A DNA stretch of 64,000 nt from Mycolicibacterium monacense (GTDB lineage Bacteria; Actinomycetota; Actinomycetes; Mycobacteriales; Mycobacteriaceae): the NCBI RefSeq assembly GCF_010731575.1, contig NZ_AP022617.1, forward strand, positions 2,170,001 to 2,234,000. Reading direction: 5' to 3'. The position numbers were made by a program, and so were the translations under genes. Within the stretch, counting starts at the first letter, position 1. Each line of letters begins with the position of its first letter. Of the stretch, positions 15,207 through 23,428 are shown piece after piece. The notes under the pieces are model-generated. The model was not told where the DNA came from, made no database searches, and saw nothing but the letters and a program-made list of their open reading frames with translations.

Positions 15207-15833
15207 TCAGTGCTGCGGCACGCCGGTGTACTCCGGATTCGGCGGCACCGACAACGCCACCCCGATCCGGTTCGTCGCGCCGATGAACGCGGCAATCGAG
15301 ATACCCTCGAGGATCAGATGGTCGTCGAGCCCCAACCGCCGTAGCCGGTCGAAGTCCTCGTCGCGCAGTGACTGCGGGTTGTTGTTCACCGCGATCGCCA
15401 GGTCGGCCAGCGCACGCTCCCGGTCGGTCAGTTCGGCCACCTGGTGATGGTCGATGGCGACCCGCTGACCGAACGACCAGTCCCCCGCGACCTTACCGAG
15501 CTTGTTCGCGTGATTGGTATGGCAATAGGCGCAACGGTTCTCACCCGACACCACGGTGGCGATCACCTCGCGTTCACGGGCCGTGAGCCCGCCGCGTCCA
15601 TCGGTGCCCAGCAGTGGCAGCAGATAACCGTTGAGCCGGCCGAGGTCGTCCTCGTTGAGCGACAGCGCACGGAACCAGTTGGAGGTCAGGCCTTCCTCGC
15701 GCTGCTGGCGGGTGAAGAATCCCTTCACCGCGGGGTTCTGCAGCTCATCGACCTCGGGCACCTCGAGGCGAGAGATCCGGCTCGGCGTGAGGCTGGAGGT
15801 CGTTTCGGCGGCACGTTCGGCGGTCGTGGTCAT
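15207..15833 (-). CDS. AhpD/CMD-like peroxidase-related protein
   Basis: 208 residues from the ATG at 15833; a longer frame exists but the N-terminal addition is Ala/Gly-rich filler. The carboxymuconolactone-decarboxylase/AhpD fold is recognised from the redox motif ENRCAYCHTNHA (C-x2-C with the following H) and the helix LTAREREVIATVVSG. The C-terminal segment LGLDDHLILEGISIAAFIGA is also typical. Such proteins act as thiol peroxidases or reductase partners in the cytoplasm. It converges with the dehydrogenase fragment and stands alone otherwise. Confidence 0.82.
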   Translation of the reverse strand: MTTTAERAAETTSSLTPSRISRLEVPEVDELQNPAVKGFFTRQQREEGLTSNWFRALSLNEDDLGRLNGYLLPLLGTDGRGGLTAREREVIATVVSGENRCAYCHTNHANKLGKVAGDWSFGQRVAIDHHQVAELTDRERALADLAIAVNNNPQSLRDEDFDRLRRLGLDDHLILEGISIAAFIGATNRIGVALSVPPNPEYTGVPQH

Positions 15834-16014
15834 GACCGACACTGTGCCCGCGGCCGCCGGACTCGCCAATCGTTATGCGTGGGCTGACTTTAATTCCGGC
15901 GGGTGCCACGACGCCTTCCCGTCAGACTGATCCGAACCGTCGCCGCCGCAGGGGCCTTCGACATCTACTGGGGTTCGATCGTGTTCCCACGTGCACCCTC
16001 TCGGAGGCCCATCC

Positions 16015-16974
16015 ATGCTTCGCCACCTCGCGCGTACCGCCCTGACCCTTGCCGTCCTCGCCTCGGCCGTCGCCTGCAGCAGCACCGACGACAACTCGGG
16101 CGGCTACACCCTGCGCATCGGCGCGACATCGCCGACCGGCACGCCCGCCGGGTCGCTCGGATGGGGTGACAAGCAGGGCATCCTCGCCGAGCAACTCAAA
16201 GACGCCGGCGTCGACAACATCGAGTACTCGTTCTTCCAGTCCGGCAGCGACGTCGCCTCGGCGTTGTTCGCCGGTGCGATCGACGTCGCCGCCATCGGCG
16301 ACAACCCAGCCCTGCGGGCCCGCAGCCGCGACCCGAAAGTCGTTCTACTGGCGCTTGATTCGATCAGCAGCGACGCCTGGCTCGTGGGCGCCAAGGGTGG
16401 ACCGACCGACATCCAGGGGTTGGTGGGCAAGACCGTCACCGCACCGCAGGGCACCATCCGGGACCGCGCGGCCAAACAGCTGATCGACGCGGCCGGGCTC
16501 ACCGGCAAGATCCAGGTCCGCGATGTACCGACACCCGAATCGATCGCCGGTCTGAGCTCGGGGCAGATCGACGCCACCGTCGTGACCGGCGCCAGCGCGA
16601 TCGAACTGCAGCACAAGGGTTTCCCGATCATCGACAGCCTGTCCCGGCACGGACTGGGCAGCACCGGCACCAACATCGCGCTGACCACGTTCACGGGCGA
16701 ACATCCCGAGTTCGCCGACGCCTGGCGTCAGGCCGTCACCGCGGTCAACAGCGACATCCAGAAGAACTTCGACGAGTACGCCACCTGGGTCGCGCAGACC
16801 GACGGGACCGACGTCGAATTCGTCAAGGAGTCGACACGGCCCGACGAGTTCAACACCGAACCGTTCCCCGCACAGGGGGTGGATCAGCTCGAGGCGGCCT
16901 ACGACTTCCTCAACGCCGACGGCTCCCTGGAGAACCAGTACTCGGTACGCGAATGGGCCGGGGCCCAGTCATGA
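16015..16974 (+). CDS. ssuA: sulfonate/nitrate-type ABC transporter substrate-binding lipoprotein
   Basis: About 319 residues from the ATG at 16015; an earlier ATG at 15991 would add residues before a normal signal peptide. The signal ends AVACSS, a lipobox. The mature protein is SsuA/TauA-like: LRIGATSPTGTPAGSLGWGD, FFQSGSDVASALFAGAIDVA and a GDNPALRA ligand-loop segment. It would capture an organosulfur anion outside the membrane for the permease and ATPase encoded next. It is the first gene of a tightly overlapping five-gene operon (16015-20560). The substrate is not determined. Confidence 0.85.
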   Translation: MLRHLARTALTLAVLASAVACSSTDDNSGGYTLRIGATSPTGTPAGSLGWGDKQGILAEQLKDAGVDNIEYSFFQSGSDVASALFAGAIDVAAIGDNPALRARSRDPKVVLLALDSISSDAWLVGAKGGPTDIQGLVGKTVTAPQGTIRDRAAKQLIDAAGLTGKIQVRDVPTPESIAGLSSGQIDATVVTGASAIELQHKGFPIIDSLSRHGLGSTGTNIALTTFTGEHPEFADAWRQAVTAVNSDIQKNFDEYATWVAQTDGTDVEFVKESTRPDEFNTEPFPAQGVDQLEAAYDFLNADGSLENQYSVREWAGAQS

Positions 16975-17840
16975 CCGCCGTCGTCGAAGCGGTACGCGCG
17001 GACGCCGCCACACCGCGACTGATCGACGTCGTCGCCGGGCACCGTCGCCGCCGCGGCGTCTGGGCCCGGATCCCGCGCACCGTCCGTCGGACGATGAGTC
17101 CGGTGCTGATCCTGGCGGCATGGACCATCGGCTCAGCCACCGGACTGCTCAACCCCGACCTCTTCCCGCCTCCAGGGCACGTGGCCACCACCGCGTGGCA
17201 GCTGCTGACCGACGGCCAGCTGGCGCTTCACGTCGGGACATCGGCGACGCGGGTGCTCACCGGAACCGTGCTCGGCATCGTCTTCGGTGTGCTGCTCGCG
17301 GTTCTGGCCGGCTTGACCCGCACCGGTGAAGACCTGCTCGACTGGACGATGCAGATCCTCAAGGCGGTGCCGAACTTCGCGCTCACCCCGCTGTTGATCA
17401 TCTGGATGGGTATCGGTGAGGGTCCGAAGATCGTGCTCATCACCCTCGGCGTCGCGATCGCCATCTACATCAACACCTACTCCGGCATCCGCGGGGTGGA
17501 CCAGCAGCTGGTGGAGATGGCGCAGACCCTCGAGGCCCGTCGCATCACCCTGATCACCCAGGTGATCCTGCCCGGTGCGATGCCGAACTTCCTTGTCGGC
17601 CTGCGCCTCGGGCTGTCCAGCGCCTGGCTGAGCCTCATCTTCGCCGAGATGATCAACACCACCGAGGGCATCGGCTTCCTGATGTCGCGCGCGCAGACGA
17701 ACCTGCAGTTCGACGTCTCCCTGTTGGTCATCGTGATCTACGCGGTGGCCGGTCTGGCGTCCTACTCGCTGGTGCGGCTCCTGGAGCGGCTGCTGCTGTC
17801 GTGGCGCAACGGCTTCACCGGATTCGAAGGCACGGCATGA
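16971..17840 (+). CDS. ssuC: SsuC/TauC-like ABC permease
   Basis: 289 residues from the ATG at 16971, whose ATGA overlaps the stop of the binding protein. Six hydrophobic segments are seen. The coupling-loop (EAA) region is EMAQTLEARRITLITQVILP with GAMPNFLVGLRLGLSSAW following, as in BPD_transp_1 permeases for sulfonate, nitrate and taurine. The first ~30 residues are a basic cytoplasmic tail. It forms the membrane channel, probably as a homodimer, with the ATPase encoded next (4-bp overlap). Confidence 0.88.
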   Translation: MTAVVEAVRADAATPRLIDVVAGHRRRRGVWARIPRTVRRTMSPVLILAAWTIGSATGLLNPDLFPPPGHVATTAWQLLTDGQLALHVGTSATRVLTGTVLGIVFGVLLAVLAGLTRTGEDLLDWTMQILKAVPNFALTPLLIIWMGIGEGPKIVLITLGVAIAIYINTYSGIRGVDQQLVEMAQTLEARRITLITQVILPGAMPNFLVGLRLGLSSAWLSLIFAEMINTTEGIGFLMSRAQTNLQFDVSLLVIVIYAVAGLASYSLVRLLERLLLSWRNGFTGFEGTA

Positions 17841-18574
17841 GCGCTGCGGTGGTCACCGTCCGCGGCCTGCGGCGCGCGTTCGGCGCACAGCAGGTGCTCG
17901 ACGCCCTCGACCTCGACATCGCCGACGGCGAATTCGTCGCGATGCTGGGACGGTCCGGCTCGGGCAAGAGCACGCTGCTGCGGATCCTCGCCGGCCTCGA
18001 CCACCAGGCCGACGGTTCGGTGGTGGTGCCACGCTCGCGCGCAGTGGTGTTCCAGAATCCACGGCTGCTGCCCTGGCGTCGCGCGTTGGCCAACGTCACC
18101 TTCGCACTCGCCGACGCCGGCCCCGACGCGCCGAGCCGGACCGCCCGCGGACGGGCCGCGCTCGATGAGGTGGGCCTGGCCGACAAAGCCGACGCGTGGC
18201 CGCTGTCGCTGTCCGGTGGTGAGGCCCAGCGTGTCTCGCTGGCCAGGGCGCTGGTGCGCGAACCCGACCTGCTGCTGCTCGACGAACCGTTCGGCGCGCT
18301 CGACGCCCTGACCCGGCTCAAGATGTACCGGCTGCTGCACGATCTGTGGGCGCGTCGGCACATGGCGGTACTGCATGTCACGCACGATGTCGACGAGGCG
18401 ATCCTGTTGGCCGACCGGGTCGTGGTGCTCTCCGACGGGCGGGTGTCGCTGGACCGTCGCGTCGACCTTCCGTTCCCCCGCAGTCGCGGCGACGAGGGCT
18501 TCGACGACCTACGCCGGGTTCTGCTGGCCGAGCTCGGGGTTCGCGAGGAGGTCGGGCATGACCGCGGCCGGTGA
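17837..18574 (+). CDS. ssuB: SsuB/TauB-like ABC ATPase
   Basis: 245 residues from the ATG at 17837. Walker A is GRSGSGKST, the Q-loop is VVFQNPRLLPWR, the ABC signature is LSGGEAQRVSLARAL and Walker B is LLLLDEPFGALD, followed by the H-loop VLHVTHDVDEA. This is a complete single-domain ATPase for the upstream permease. It overlaps both neighbours (4 bp upstream, 17 bp downstream), so all five genes should be co-translated. Confidence 0.9.
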   Translation: MSAAVVTVRGLRRAFGAQQVLDALDLDIADGEFVAMLGRSGSGKSTLLRILAGLDHQADGSVVVPRSRAVVFQNPRLLPWRRALANVTFALADAGPDAPSRTARGRAALDEVGLADKADAWPLSLSGGEAQRVSLARALVREPDLLLLDEPFGALDALTRLKMYRLLHDLWARRHMAVLHVTHDVDEAILLADRVVVLSDGRVSLDRRVDLPFPRSRGDEGFDDLRRVLLAELGVREEVGHDRGR

Positions 18575-20156
18575 CCCCGACGTCCACCACACCGACGTCC
18601 TGGTGATCGGCGGCGGCCCGGCGGCCACCTGGGCGGCCATCGCCGCTGCCGAGGCGGGACGCCGAGTCCCCCTGGTGGACAAGGGCTACTGCGGCACCAG
18701 CGGTGCCACCGCCGCAGGCGGCAACAATCTGTGGCTGATCCCGCCCGGACCGCGACGGGAAGAGTCCGTGCGGGAACGCGAGGCCGCCGCCGGTGGGCTC
18801 ACCGACGCCGACTGGATGCACCGGGTGCTGTCGGCATCGTGGGAGCGGATCGAACAGCTCGCCCGATGGGGCTATCCGTTCCCGGTGGGAGACGACGGCC
18901 GCCAGCTGCGCAGCAGCCTGCAGGGTCCGGAGTACATGCGCCGGATGCGCCGCAAGGCCCACCGCAGCGGCGTCCACATCCTCGACCACCACCCGGCCAC
19001 CGCACTCACCACCGATGCCGACGGAATCGTCAACGGGGCCAACGGCATCGCCCGCCAGAACGGTGGCCGTTCGTGGCGGATCTCGGCCGGCGCCGTGGTG
19101 GTGGCCACCGGCGGCACCGCGTTCCTGTCCGGGACCTTCGGCACGAACGTCGACACCGGCGACGGGCTGCTGATGGCCGCCGAGGTGGGTGCCGCGCTGT
19201 CGGGGATGGAGTTCTGCACCGCCTACGCGCTGGCGCCGGAGTGGGGCACCCACACCAAGGGCCGCATGCTGCAGTGGGCCAGCTTCTACGACGAGCACGG
19301 CAGGCCCTTCCCCACCGAACGTGGGCTGGGCGGTCGCAAGGACGCGCAGTGGGCTCTCGCGCACGGGCAGCGGGTGTTCGCCCGGCTGGACCGCGCACCC
19401 GTGCACATCCGCCAGACCATGCGCGACGCCCAGCCGAACTACTTCCTGCCCCTCGACAAGGCCGGGATCGATCCGTTCGTCACCGCCTACCCGGTCCGCA
19501 TGGTCTACGAGGGGTCCGTGCGCGGCACCGGCGGCCTGCGGTTGACCGGGCCCGACTGTGCGACCACGGTTCCCGGTCTGTTCGCCGCGGGAGACGCGGC
19601 CACCCGGGAGCTCGTCACCGGTTCGATCAGCGGTGGCGGCAGCCACAACGGATCGTGGGCGATCGCGTCGGGAACCTTCGCGGGACGCGGCGCCGCCGAG
19701 TTCAGCCGTCGCCGCACCGCGGGTGATGCCGTCAAGGCCGACCGGGTGGGTCTGCGACCTGGCCCGCGGCACGCACCGACCGTCGACGAGGTGGTGCGGG
19801 CCGCGCAGCAGCACGTCCTGCCGCCGATGCGCAGCCACCTCAAATCCCATGAGCGCCTGACCGAATCCGCCGCGGTCCTCGAGCAGGTGTGGCGGGACAT
19901 CGCCGACGGGCTGGCGCCGGTACCGGCTCGGGAGTCGTACAAACCCCGCCAGGCGGTCGCCATGGTCGCCGCGGCGCGGTGGATCACCGCCGCCTCACTG
20001 GCGCGCGAGGAGACCCGGGGGCTGCACCGGCGCGAGGATCGACCGCACACCGATCACCGGTTGAACCACCGGATCCTGACCGGCGGGCTCGACACGGTGT
20101 GGAACGATGCCGATCCCGTTGCCCCGCAGTTGATCTCAGCGGAGGCGGTGGCATGA
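18558..20156 (+). CDS. AprA/fumarate-reductase-type flavoprotein in sulfonate operon
   Basis: 532 residues from the ATG at 18558, inside the end of the ATPase gene. The FAD motif is VLVIGGGPAATWAAIAAAEA, followed by a SGATAAGGNN loop typical of the adenylylsulfate-reductase alpha/fumarate-reductase fold. Near the C-terminal half, FAAGDAATRELVTGSISGGG closes the FAD site. Next to it is an AprB-like two-cluster ferredoxin, so the pair should form a soluble flavin/Fe-S enzyme. With an SsuABC transporter in the same operon, oxidation or reduction of an organosulfur compound is the best guess. It is not proven to be a true APS reductase. Confidence 0.75.
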   Translation: MTAAGDPDVHHTDVLVIGGGPAATWAAIAAAEAGRRVPLVDKGYCGTSGATAAGGNNLWLIPPGPRREESVREREAAAGGLTDADWMHRVLSASWERIEQLARWGYPFPVGDDGRQLRSSLQGPEYMRRMRRKAHRSGVHILDHHPATALTTDADGIVNGANGIARQNGGRSWRISAGAVVVATGGTAFLSGTFGTNVDTGDGLLMAAEVGAALSGMEFCTAYALAPEWGTHTKGRMLQWASFYDEHGRPFPTERGLGGRKDAQWALAHGQRVFARLDRAPVHIRQTMRDAQPNYFLPLDKAGIDPFVTAYPVRMVYEGSVRGTGGLRLTGPDCATTVPGLFAAGDAATRELVTGSISGGGSHNGSWAIASGTFAGRGAAEFSRRRTAGDAVKADRVGLRPGPRHAPTVDEVVRAAQQHVLPPMRSHLKSHERLTESAAVLEQVWRDIADGLAPVPARESYKPRQAVAMVAAARWITAASLAREETRGLHRREDRPHTDHRLNHRILTGGLDTVWNDADPVAPQLISAEAVA

Positions 20157-20560
20157 TCGAGATCGTCCACACCGCCGCCTGCGTCGCCTGCGATGTGTGC
20201 GTGAAGGTATGCCCCACCGACGTGTTCGAACGCGGCGAGGACGGCGTCCCGGTGATCGCCCGACAGTCCGACTGCCAGACCTGCTTCATGTGTGAGGCCT
20301 ACTGCCCGGTCGATGCACTGTACGTCTCCCCGGTGTCGGCGCCCGTCGGTGCGGACAGTCCGCACGCCGACGTGGATGCCGTGCTCCGCAACGGCCTTTT
20401 CGGCGGCTATCGCGAGATGGTCGGCTGGGGCCACGGGCGCACCCCAGGAGCGCTGCTGGACCGCAATCCGGTGCTCAAAGCCGTTCCGCCCCTCCCTGAG
20501 TCGCGTCTCCCGCCGCCGTCGACCCTGGCGGGCTCGCCGTGGAATCACCCCGCTGACTGA
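20153..20560 (+). CDS. AprB-like 2[4Fe-4S] ferredoxin subunit
   Basis: 135 residues from the ATG at 20153, overlapping the flavoprotein stop by 4 bp. Two cluster motifs are visible: C-x2-C-x2-C-x3-CP (ACVACDVCVKVCP) and C-x2-C-x2-C-x3-CP (CQTCFMCEAYCP). A C-terminal extension of ~70 residues (GGYREMVGWGHGRTPGALLD) is more than a plain ferredoxin needs and resembles the AprB tail that wraps around AprA. It should carry electrons to or from the flavin of its partner. Confidence 0.85.
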   Translation: MIEIVHTAACVACDVCVKVCPTDVFERGEDGVPVIARQSDCQTCFMCEAYCPVDALYVSPVSAPVGADSPHADVDAVLRNGLFGGYREMVGWGHGRTPGALLDRNPVLKAVPPLPESRLPPPSTLAGSPWNHPAD

Positions 20561-20569
20561 CGGGTGTTC

Positions 20570-21463
20570 TCACAGCATCCAGGTGGTGGTCTCCGACACC
20601 GAACGCCGCTCGAGCACCGGCAGTGCAGAGCCGTCGGCGGGCGCCCAACCCAGCCGGATCAACACCTGCGGGTACGCCTCACCATCGAAGACCTCGCAGG
20701 CCAACGACAATCGACTGCGGGTGTCGGTGAGCGGCGTGGTGAGCGGACACGATGCCAAGCCCATCGACGTGGCCGCCAGCAGGACGTCACTCATCACCTC
20801 GCCGGCCCGCAGGTGCGCGAGGTCCCCGTCAGTGTCGGTGGCGAGCACCAGTAGCGCCGCCTCGTCGGCCGGCGCGGCGGCCGGACTGCCGTACTGCAAC
20901 ACGACGTCACCGTCGGATGACCTGCCCCAACCGGTTCTCGGCACCACACCGAACCGGACACCGTCCCGGTCCGCGCGGACGTGCATCAACTCCAGCGAGC
21001 CCTCGGGAAGAGGCTGCGCCCGGTACGGGCGACGATCGGCCCGACGGCGAGGAATCGCCTCGGCCAGTTCGATGTCACCGACGCTCGGCGGCGCCTCGAT
21101 CAACTCGATGAGCGCCAGGTGGTCGGCATCGTCCCGCGCAGGAAACCGGCGAATTCTCGGAGCCCACCCGTCGGCACCCAATGCCACCGCGCAGTGATGC
21201 AACACCGCACCGCAACTGAGCAGGACGTCGCGGCGGTCCTGACCACCGTCGCCCAGCCGGCGACTCCAGTCCGCGAAGAGGTCGACGCCGCCGGGCGTGA
21301 CACGCCAGGACCACGGCTGCGCATTCTGCGCCGAGGGGGCGTGCGCGGCGGCGTCCAGGACGCGCTCGAGCGTCGCGACGTCTGGCAATGAACCCGCCAG
21401 GTCTCTCACCTCCGCCGAACGCAGTCGTTGACCGATGATAGTGGCACCTGTGACCACAGCCAT
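20570..21463 (-). CDS. Acg-type nitroreductase-family protein
   Basis: 297 residues. The pattern VLDAAAHAPSAQNAQPWSWR near the N-terminus and the later GLASCPLTTPL fit the Acg branch of nitroreductase-like proteins (M. tuberculosis Rv2032 is the type). These bind FMN but often lack ordinary nitroreductase activity. It is transcribed divergently from a MarR-family gene across a 37-bp gap that is almost filled by a palindrome, so it is probably the target of that regulator. It converges with the ferredoxin gene. Confidence 0.78.
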   Translation of the reverse strand: MAVVTGATIIGQRLRSAEVRDLAGSLPDVATLERVLDAAAHAPSAQNAQPWSWRVTPGGVDLFADWSRRLGDGGQDRRDVLLSCGAVLHHCAVALGADGWAPRIRRFPARDDADHLALIELIEAPPSVGDIELAEAIPRRRADRRPYRAQPLPEGSLELMHVRADRDGVRFGVVPRTGWGRSSDGDVVLQYGSPAAAPADEAALLVLATDTDGDLAHLRAGEVMSDVLLAATSMGLASCPLTTPLTDTRSRLSLACEVFDGEAYPQVLIRLGWAPADGSALPVLERRSVSETTTWML

Positions 21464-21483
21464 ATTGTTAGTGCCCTAACAAT
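21464..21483. promoter_or_regulatory. MarR-type operator between nitroreductase and marR
   Basis: Perfect dyad ATTGTTAG-TGCC-CTAACAAT. It touches the nitroreductase ATG (21463) and lies 17 bp before the marR ATG (21501). The 8+4+8 design is typical of MarR/OhrR operators, implying repression of both genes. Confidence 0.8.
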
Positions 21484-21500
21484 TTGCGTACGATTCAAGC

Positions 21501-21983
21501 ATGTCATCGTCGACCGCCACGGATCTCGATCCGCTCGCTCTGGAGCGTCAGGTCTGCTTTGCCCTCGCGGTCGCCAATCGCGCCGTCCTGGGCGTCTACC
21601 GCCCGCTGCTCGATCCGCTCGGTCTGACCCACCCGCAGTACCTGGTGATGCTCGTGCTGTGGGACCACCGCAAATCGGCGGACTCCCCGCTGTCGGTCAA
21701 ACAGATCGCGCAGGCGCTGCAACTGGACTCGGCGACGTTGTCGCCGATGCTCAAACGGTTGGAGACCCTCGGGCTGATCACCCGCACCCGGAGCACCGTC
21801 GACGAACGCGCCATGAACGTCGAACTCACCGAGGCCGGAATCGCGCTGCGCGAACGGGCGCTGGCCATCCCGCCCGCCGTCGTCGCCCGCCTCGGCGGCG
21901 ACCTCGCCGAACTCGAAGAACTGCATCGCGCACTGACCCGTATCAACTCCGCGGCCCAGGCTGCCGGCGCACTCGACCTCTGA
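21501..21983 (+). CDS. MarR/OhrR-family repressor
   Basis: 160 residues. The winged helix is centred on LSVKQIAQALQLDSATLSPMLKRLE with the wing TRTRSTVDERAMNVELT. A single cysteine in ERQVCFALAVANRAV matches the position of the peroxide-sensing cysteine of OhrR, so redox control is likely. It probably represses itself and the divergent nitroreductase through the dyad at 21464-21483. The start is the ATG at 21501. Confidence 0.85.
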   Translation: MSSSTATDLDPLALERQVCFALAVANRAVLGVYRPLLDPLGLTHPQYLVMLVLWDHRKSADSPLSVKQIAQALQLDSATLSPMLKRLETLGLITRTRSTVDERAMNVELTEAGIALRERALAIPPAVVARLGGDLAELEELHRALTRINSAAQAAGALDL

Positions 21984-22008
21984 CCACCCACGACGCACAG
22001 GAGCCCCC

Positions 22009-22425
22009 ATGGCCGACGCCAAACCCTCGTTCTTCCAGCGCATCCCCTACTTCTACGGTCGGCGTCTGCCCGCAACGATGCGCACGTGGGTCGCCGAGGA
22101 CCTCGCCGGGCACGGCGCCGTCCGCCGGCACATGATCCGCATGGCGATTCCGCCGCTGCTGGTGCTGGCCCCGTTCTGGCTGCTGCCGACGTCCTTCTAC
22201 GTGCGCCTGGAGATGACCGCACCGATCTACATCTGGGCGCTGCTGATGGCGCTCGCCCTGAACAAGGTGTGGCGGCGCCACCGGTTGGCCCAGCACAACC
22301 TCGATCCCAAGCTGGTCGACGTGATCCAGCGCCAGAAGGATGCGCACATCCACGAGGACTACATCCGGCGCTTCGGACCACGCCCCGAAGAGGCCAAATG
22401 GCAGGAGAACAGCAGTCCGTTCTGA
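22009..22425 (+). CDS. DUF5313-type mycobacterial membrane protein
   Basis: 138 residues. A conserved N-terminus (FFQRIPYFYGRRLPATMRTW VAEDL) and two adjacent hydrophobic segments around residues 47-85 define the family, which is known mainly from mycobacteria and close relatives. The C-terminus is charged. No function is established. It lies 25 bp downstream of marR with an AGGAGC ribosome-binding site and could be cotranscribed with it. Confidence 0.72.
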   Translation: MADAKPSFFQRIPYFYGRRLPATMRTWVAEDLAGHGAVRRHMIRMAIPPLLVLAPFWLLPTSFYVRLEMTAPIYIWALLMALALNKVWRRHRLAQHNLDPKLVDVIQRQKDAHIHEDYIRRFGPRPEEAKWQENSSPF

Positions 22426-22600
22426 CCGGTAGCACACGCGCTGCGGCGATTTGGAGAAGGCTCCTGCCTGGCAGTACATTGTCCGACGGCCCGATCCCCG
22501 CTGCAGAAAGCCCACGAACATGCCTGCCACGATTCGGAGCAGCCACGGATGCCGCCGTCGGACGACCTCGCGCGGCGCACGCCGCCGGACCCTACCGCCC

Positions 22601-22786
22601 ATGGCGGGCCAAGCCTTCGAGATCGTCATGACCCGTGACGCGACCGGCTGGTCGGTGACCGTCCCCGAACTCAGCGCCGTCACCCACCGCGCCGACCGGG
22701 CCGAGGCCGAGATGGCGGCCCGTGAACTCATCTCCCGCCACACCGGCATCCCGCACGGCTTCGTAGCCATCTGGTCGCGCGACTGA
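22601..22786 (+). CDS. small HicB-like protein (61 aa)
   Basis: Starts at the ATG 22601. The sequence FEIVMTRDATGWSVTVPELS followed by a helix (ADRAEAEMAARELISRHTG) resembles the short HicB/UPF0150 fold, in which a beta-sheet reads 'x-W-x-V-x-V-P-E-L'. No HicA toxin lies beside it, so it is more likely a solitary HicB-like domain than a toxin-antitoxin pair. Confidence 0.55.
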   Translation: MAGQAFEIVMTRDATGWSVTVPELSAVTHRADRAEAEMAARELISRHTGIPHGFVAIWSRD

Positions 22787-22910
22787 CCGCATCGCGCGGC
22801 GAATAGGGTCGGTGGACAACACCTTTCGCGACCCAACCGAGTCCCAATCGTGACGTGGCGCGCCCATCGGCAGCCCGCGGCACAGACCACTCCACACGTA
22901 CTGTCACGCC

Positions 22911-23330
22911 ATGCGGGTTGTCCTGGTCGCCGCCGCCGTGGCGGGTTCACTGTTCAGCGTCGGTTTCACACCGGGGGTCGCCTCGGCCGCGCCGACCACC
23001 ACCGAACCCGTTGAGCGCCCGCTGAGTTCGACCGAAGTCCTGTTCGCCGGCCGGTCCGACATCGTGAACAGCGAGACCCTCGACTTCGAGGCGTGGAGCC
23101 CGCTCGAGGATGCCACCGGTCTCCGCGTCTATTTCGTCTCGGGCACGCCCGCCTGCTACGGCGTCCGGGCCGTTGCCACCGAGACCGTCGACACGGTCAC
23201 CGTCGAACTGCACGAGGGCCTTCTTCCGGAAGCGGCCAACCGCATGTGCACCGCCAAGGCCGTGCTCGCCGCCACCGACATCACCCTCGACGCGCCGGTG
23301 GGCGACCGAAAGGTGCTCAGCCGGCACTGA
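22911..23330 (+). CDS. secreted protein of unknown function
   Basis: 139 residues. A standard signal peptide (MRVVLVAAAVAGSLFSVGF then a cleavage site after VASA-A) precedes a Thr/Pro-rich stretch and a compact ~90-residue domain. Two cysteines (PACYGVRA and RMCTAKA) are spaced to form a disulfide. This architecture is common among small mycobacterial exported proteins. No family is recognised. Confidence 0.65.
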   Translation: MRVVLVAAAVAGSLFSVGFTPGVASAAPTTTEPVERPLSSTEVLFAGRSDIVNSETLDFEAWSPLEDATGLRVYFVSGTPACYGVRAVATETVDTVTVELHEGLLPEAANRMCTAKAVLAATDITLDAPVGDRKVLSRH

Positions 23331-23428
23331 CTTCCGGTCGGCGGTTACTTCCGGCCAGGATCGGGCATCCTCCGCGCGTGTGAGACACCTCACACCATGG
23401 GGAGCCGATCGGCCTCGAAGGGGGCAGC

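Noticed and set aside
22601..22786. HicAB toxin-antitoxin pair
   Set aside because: No HicA-like double-stranded RNA-binding toxin lies on either side.
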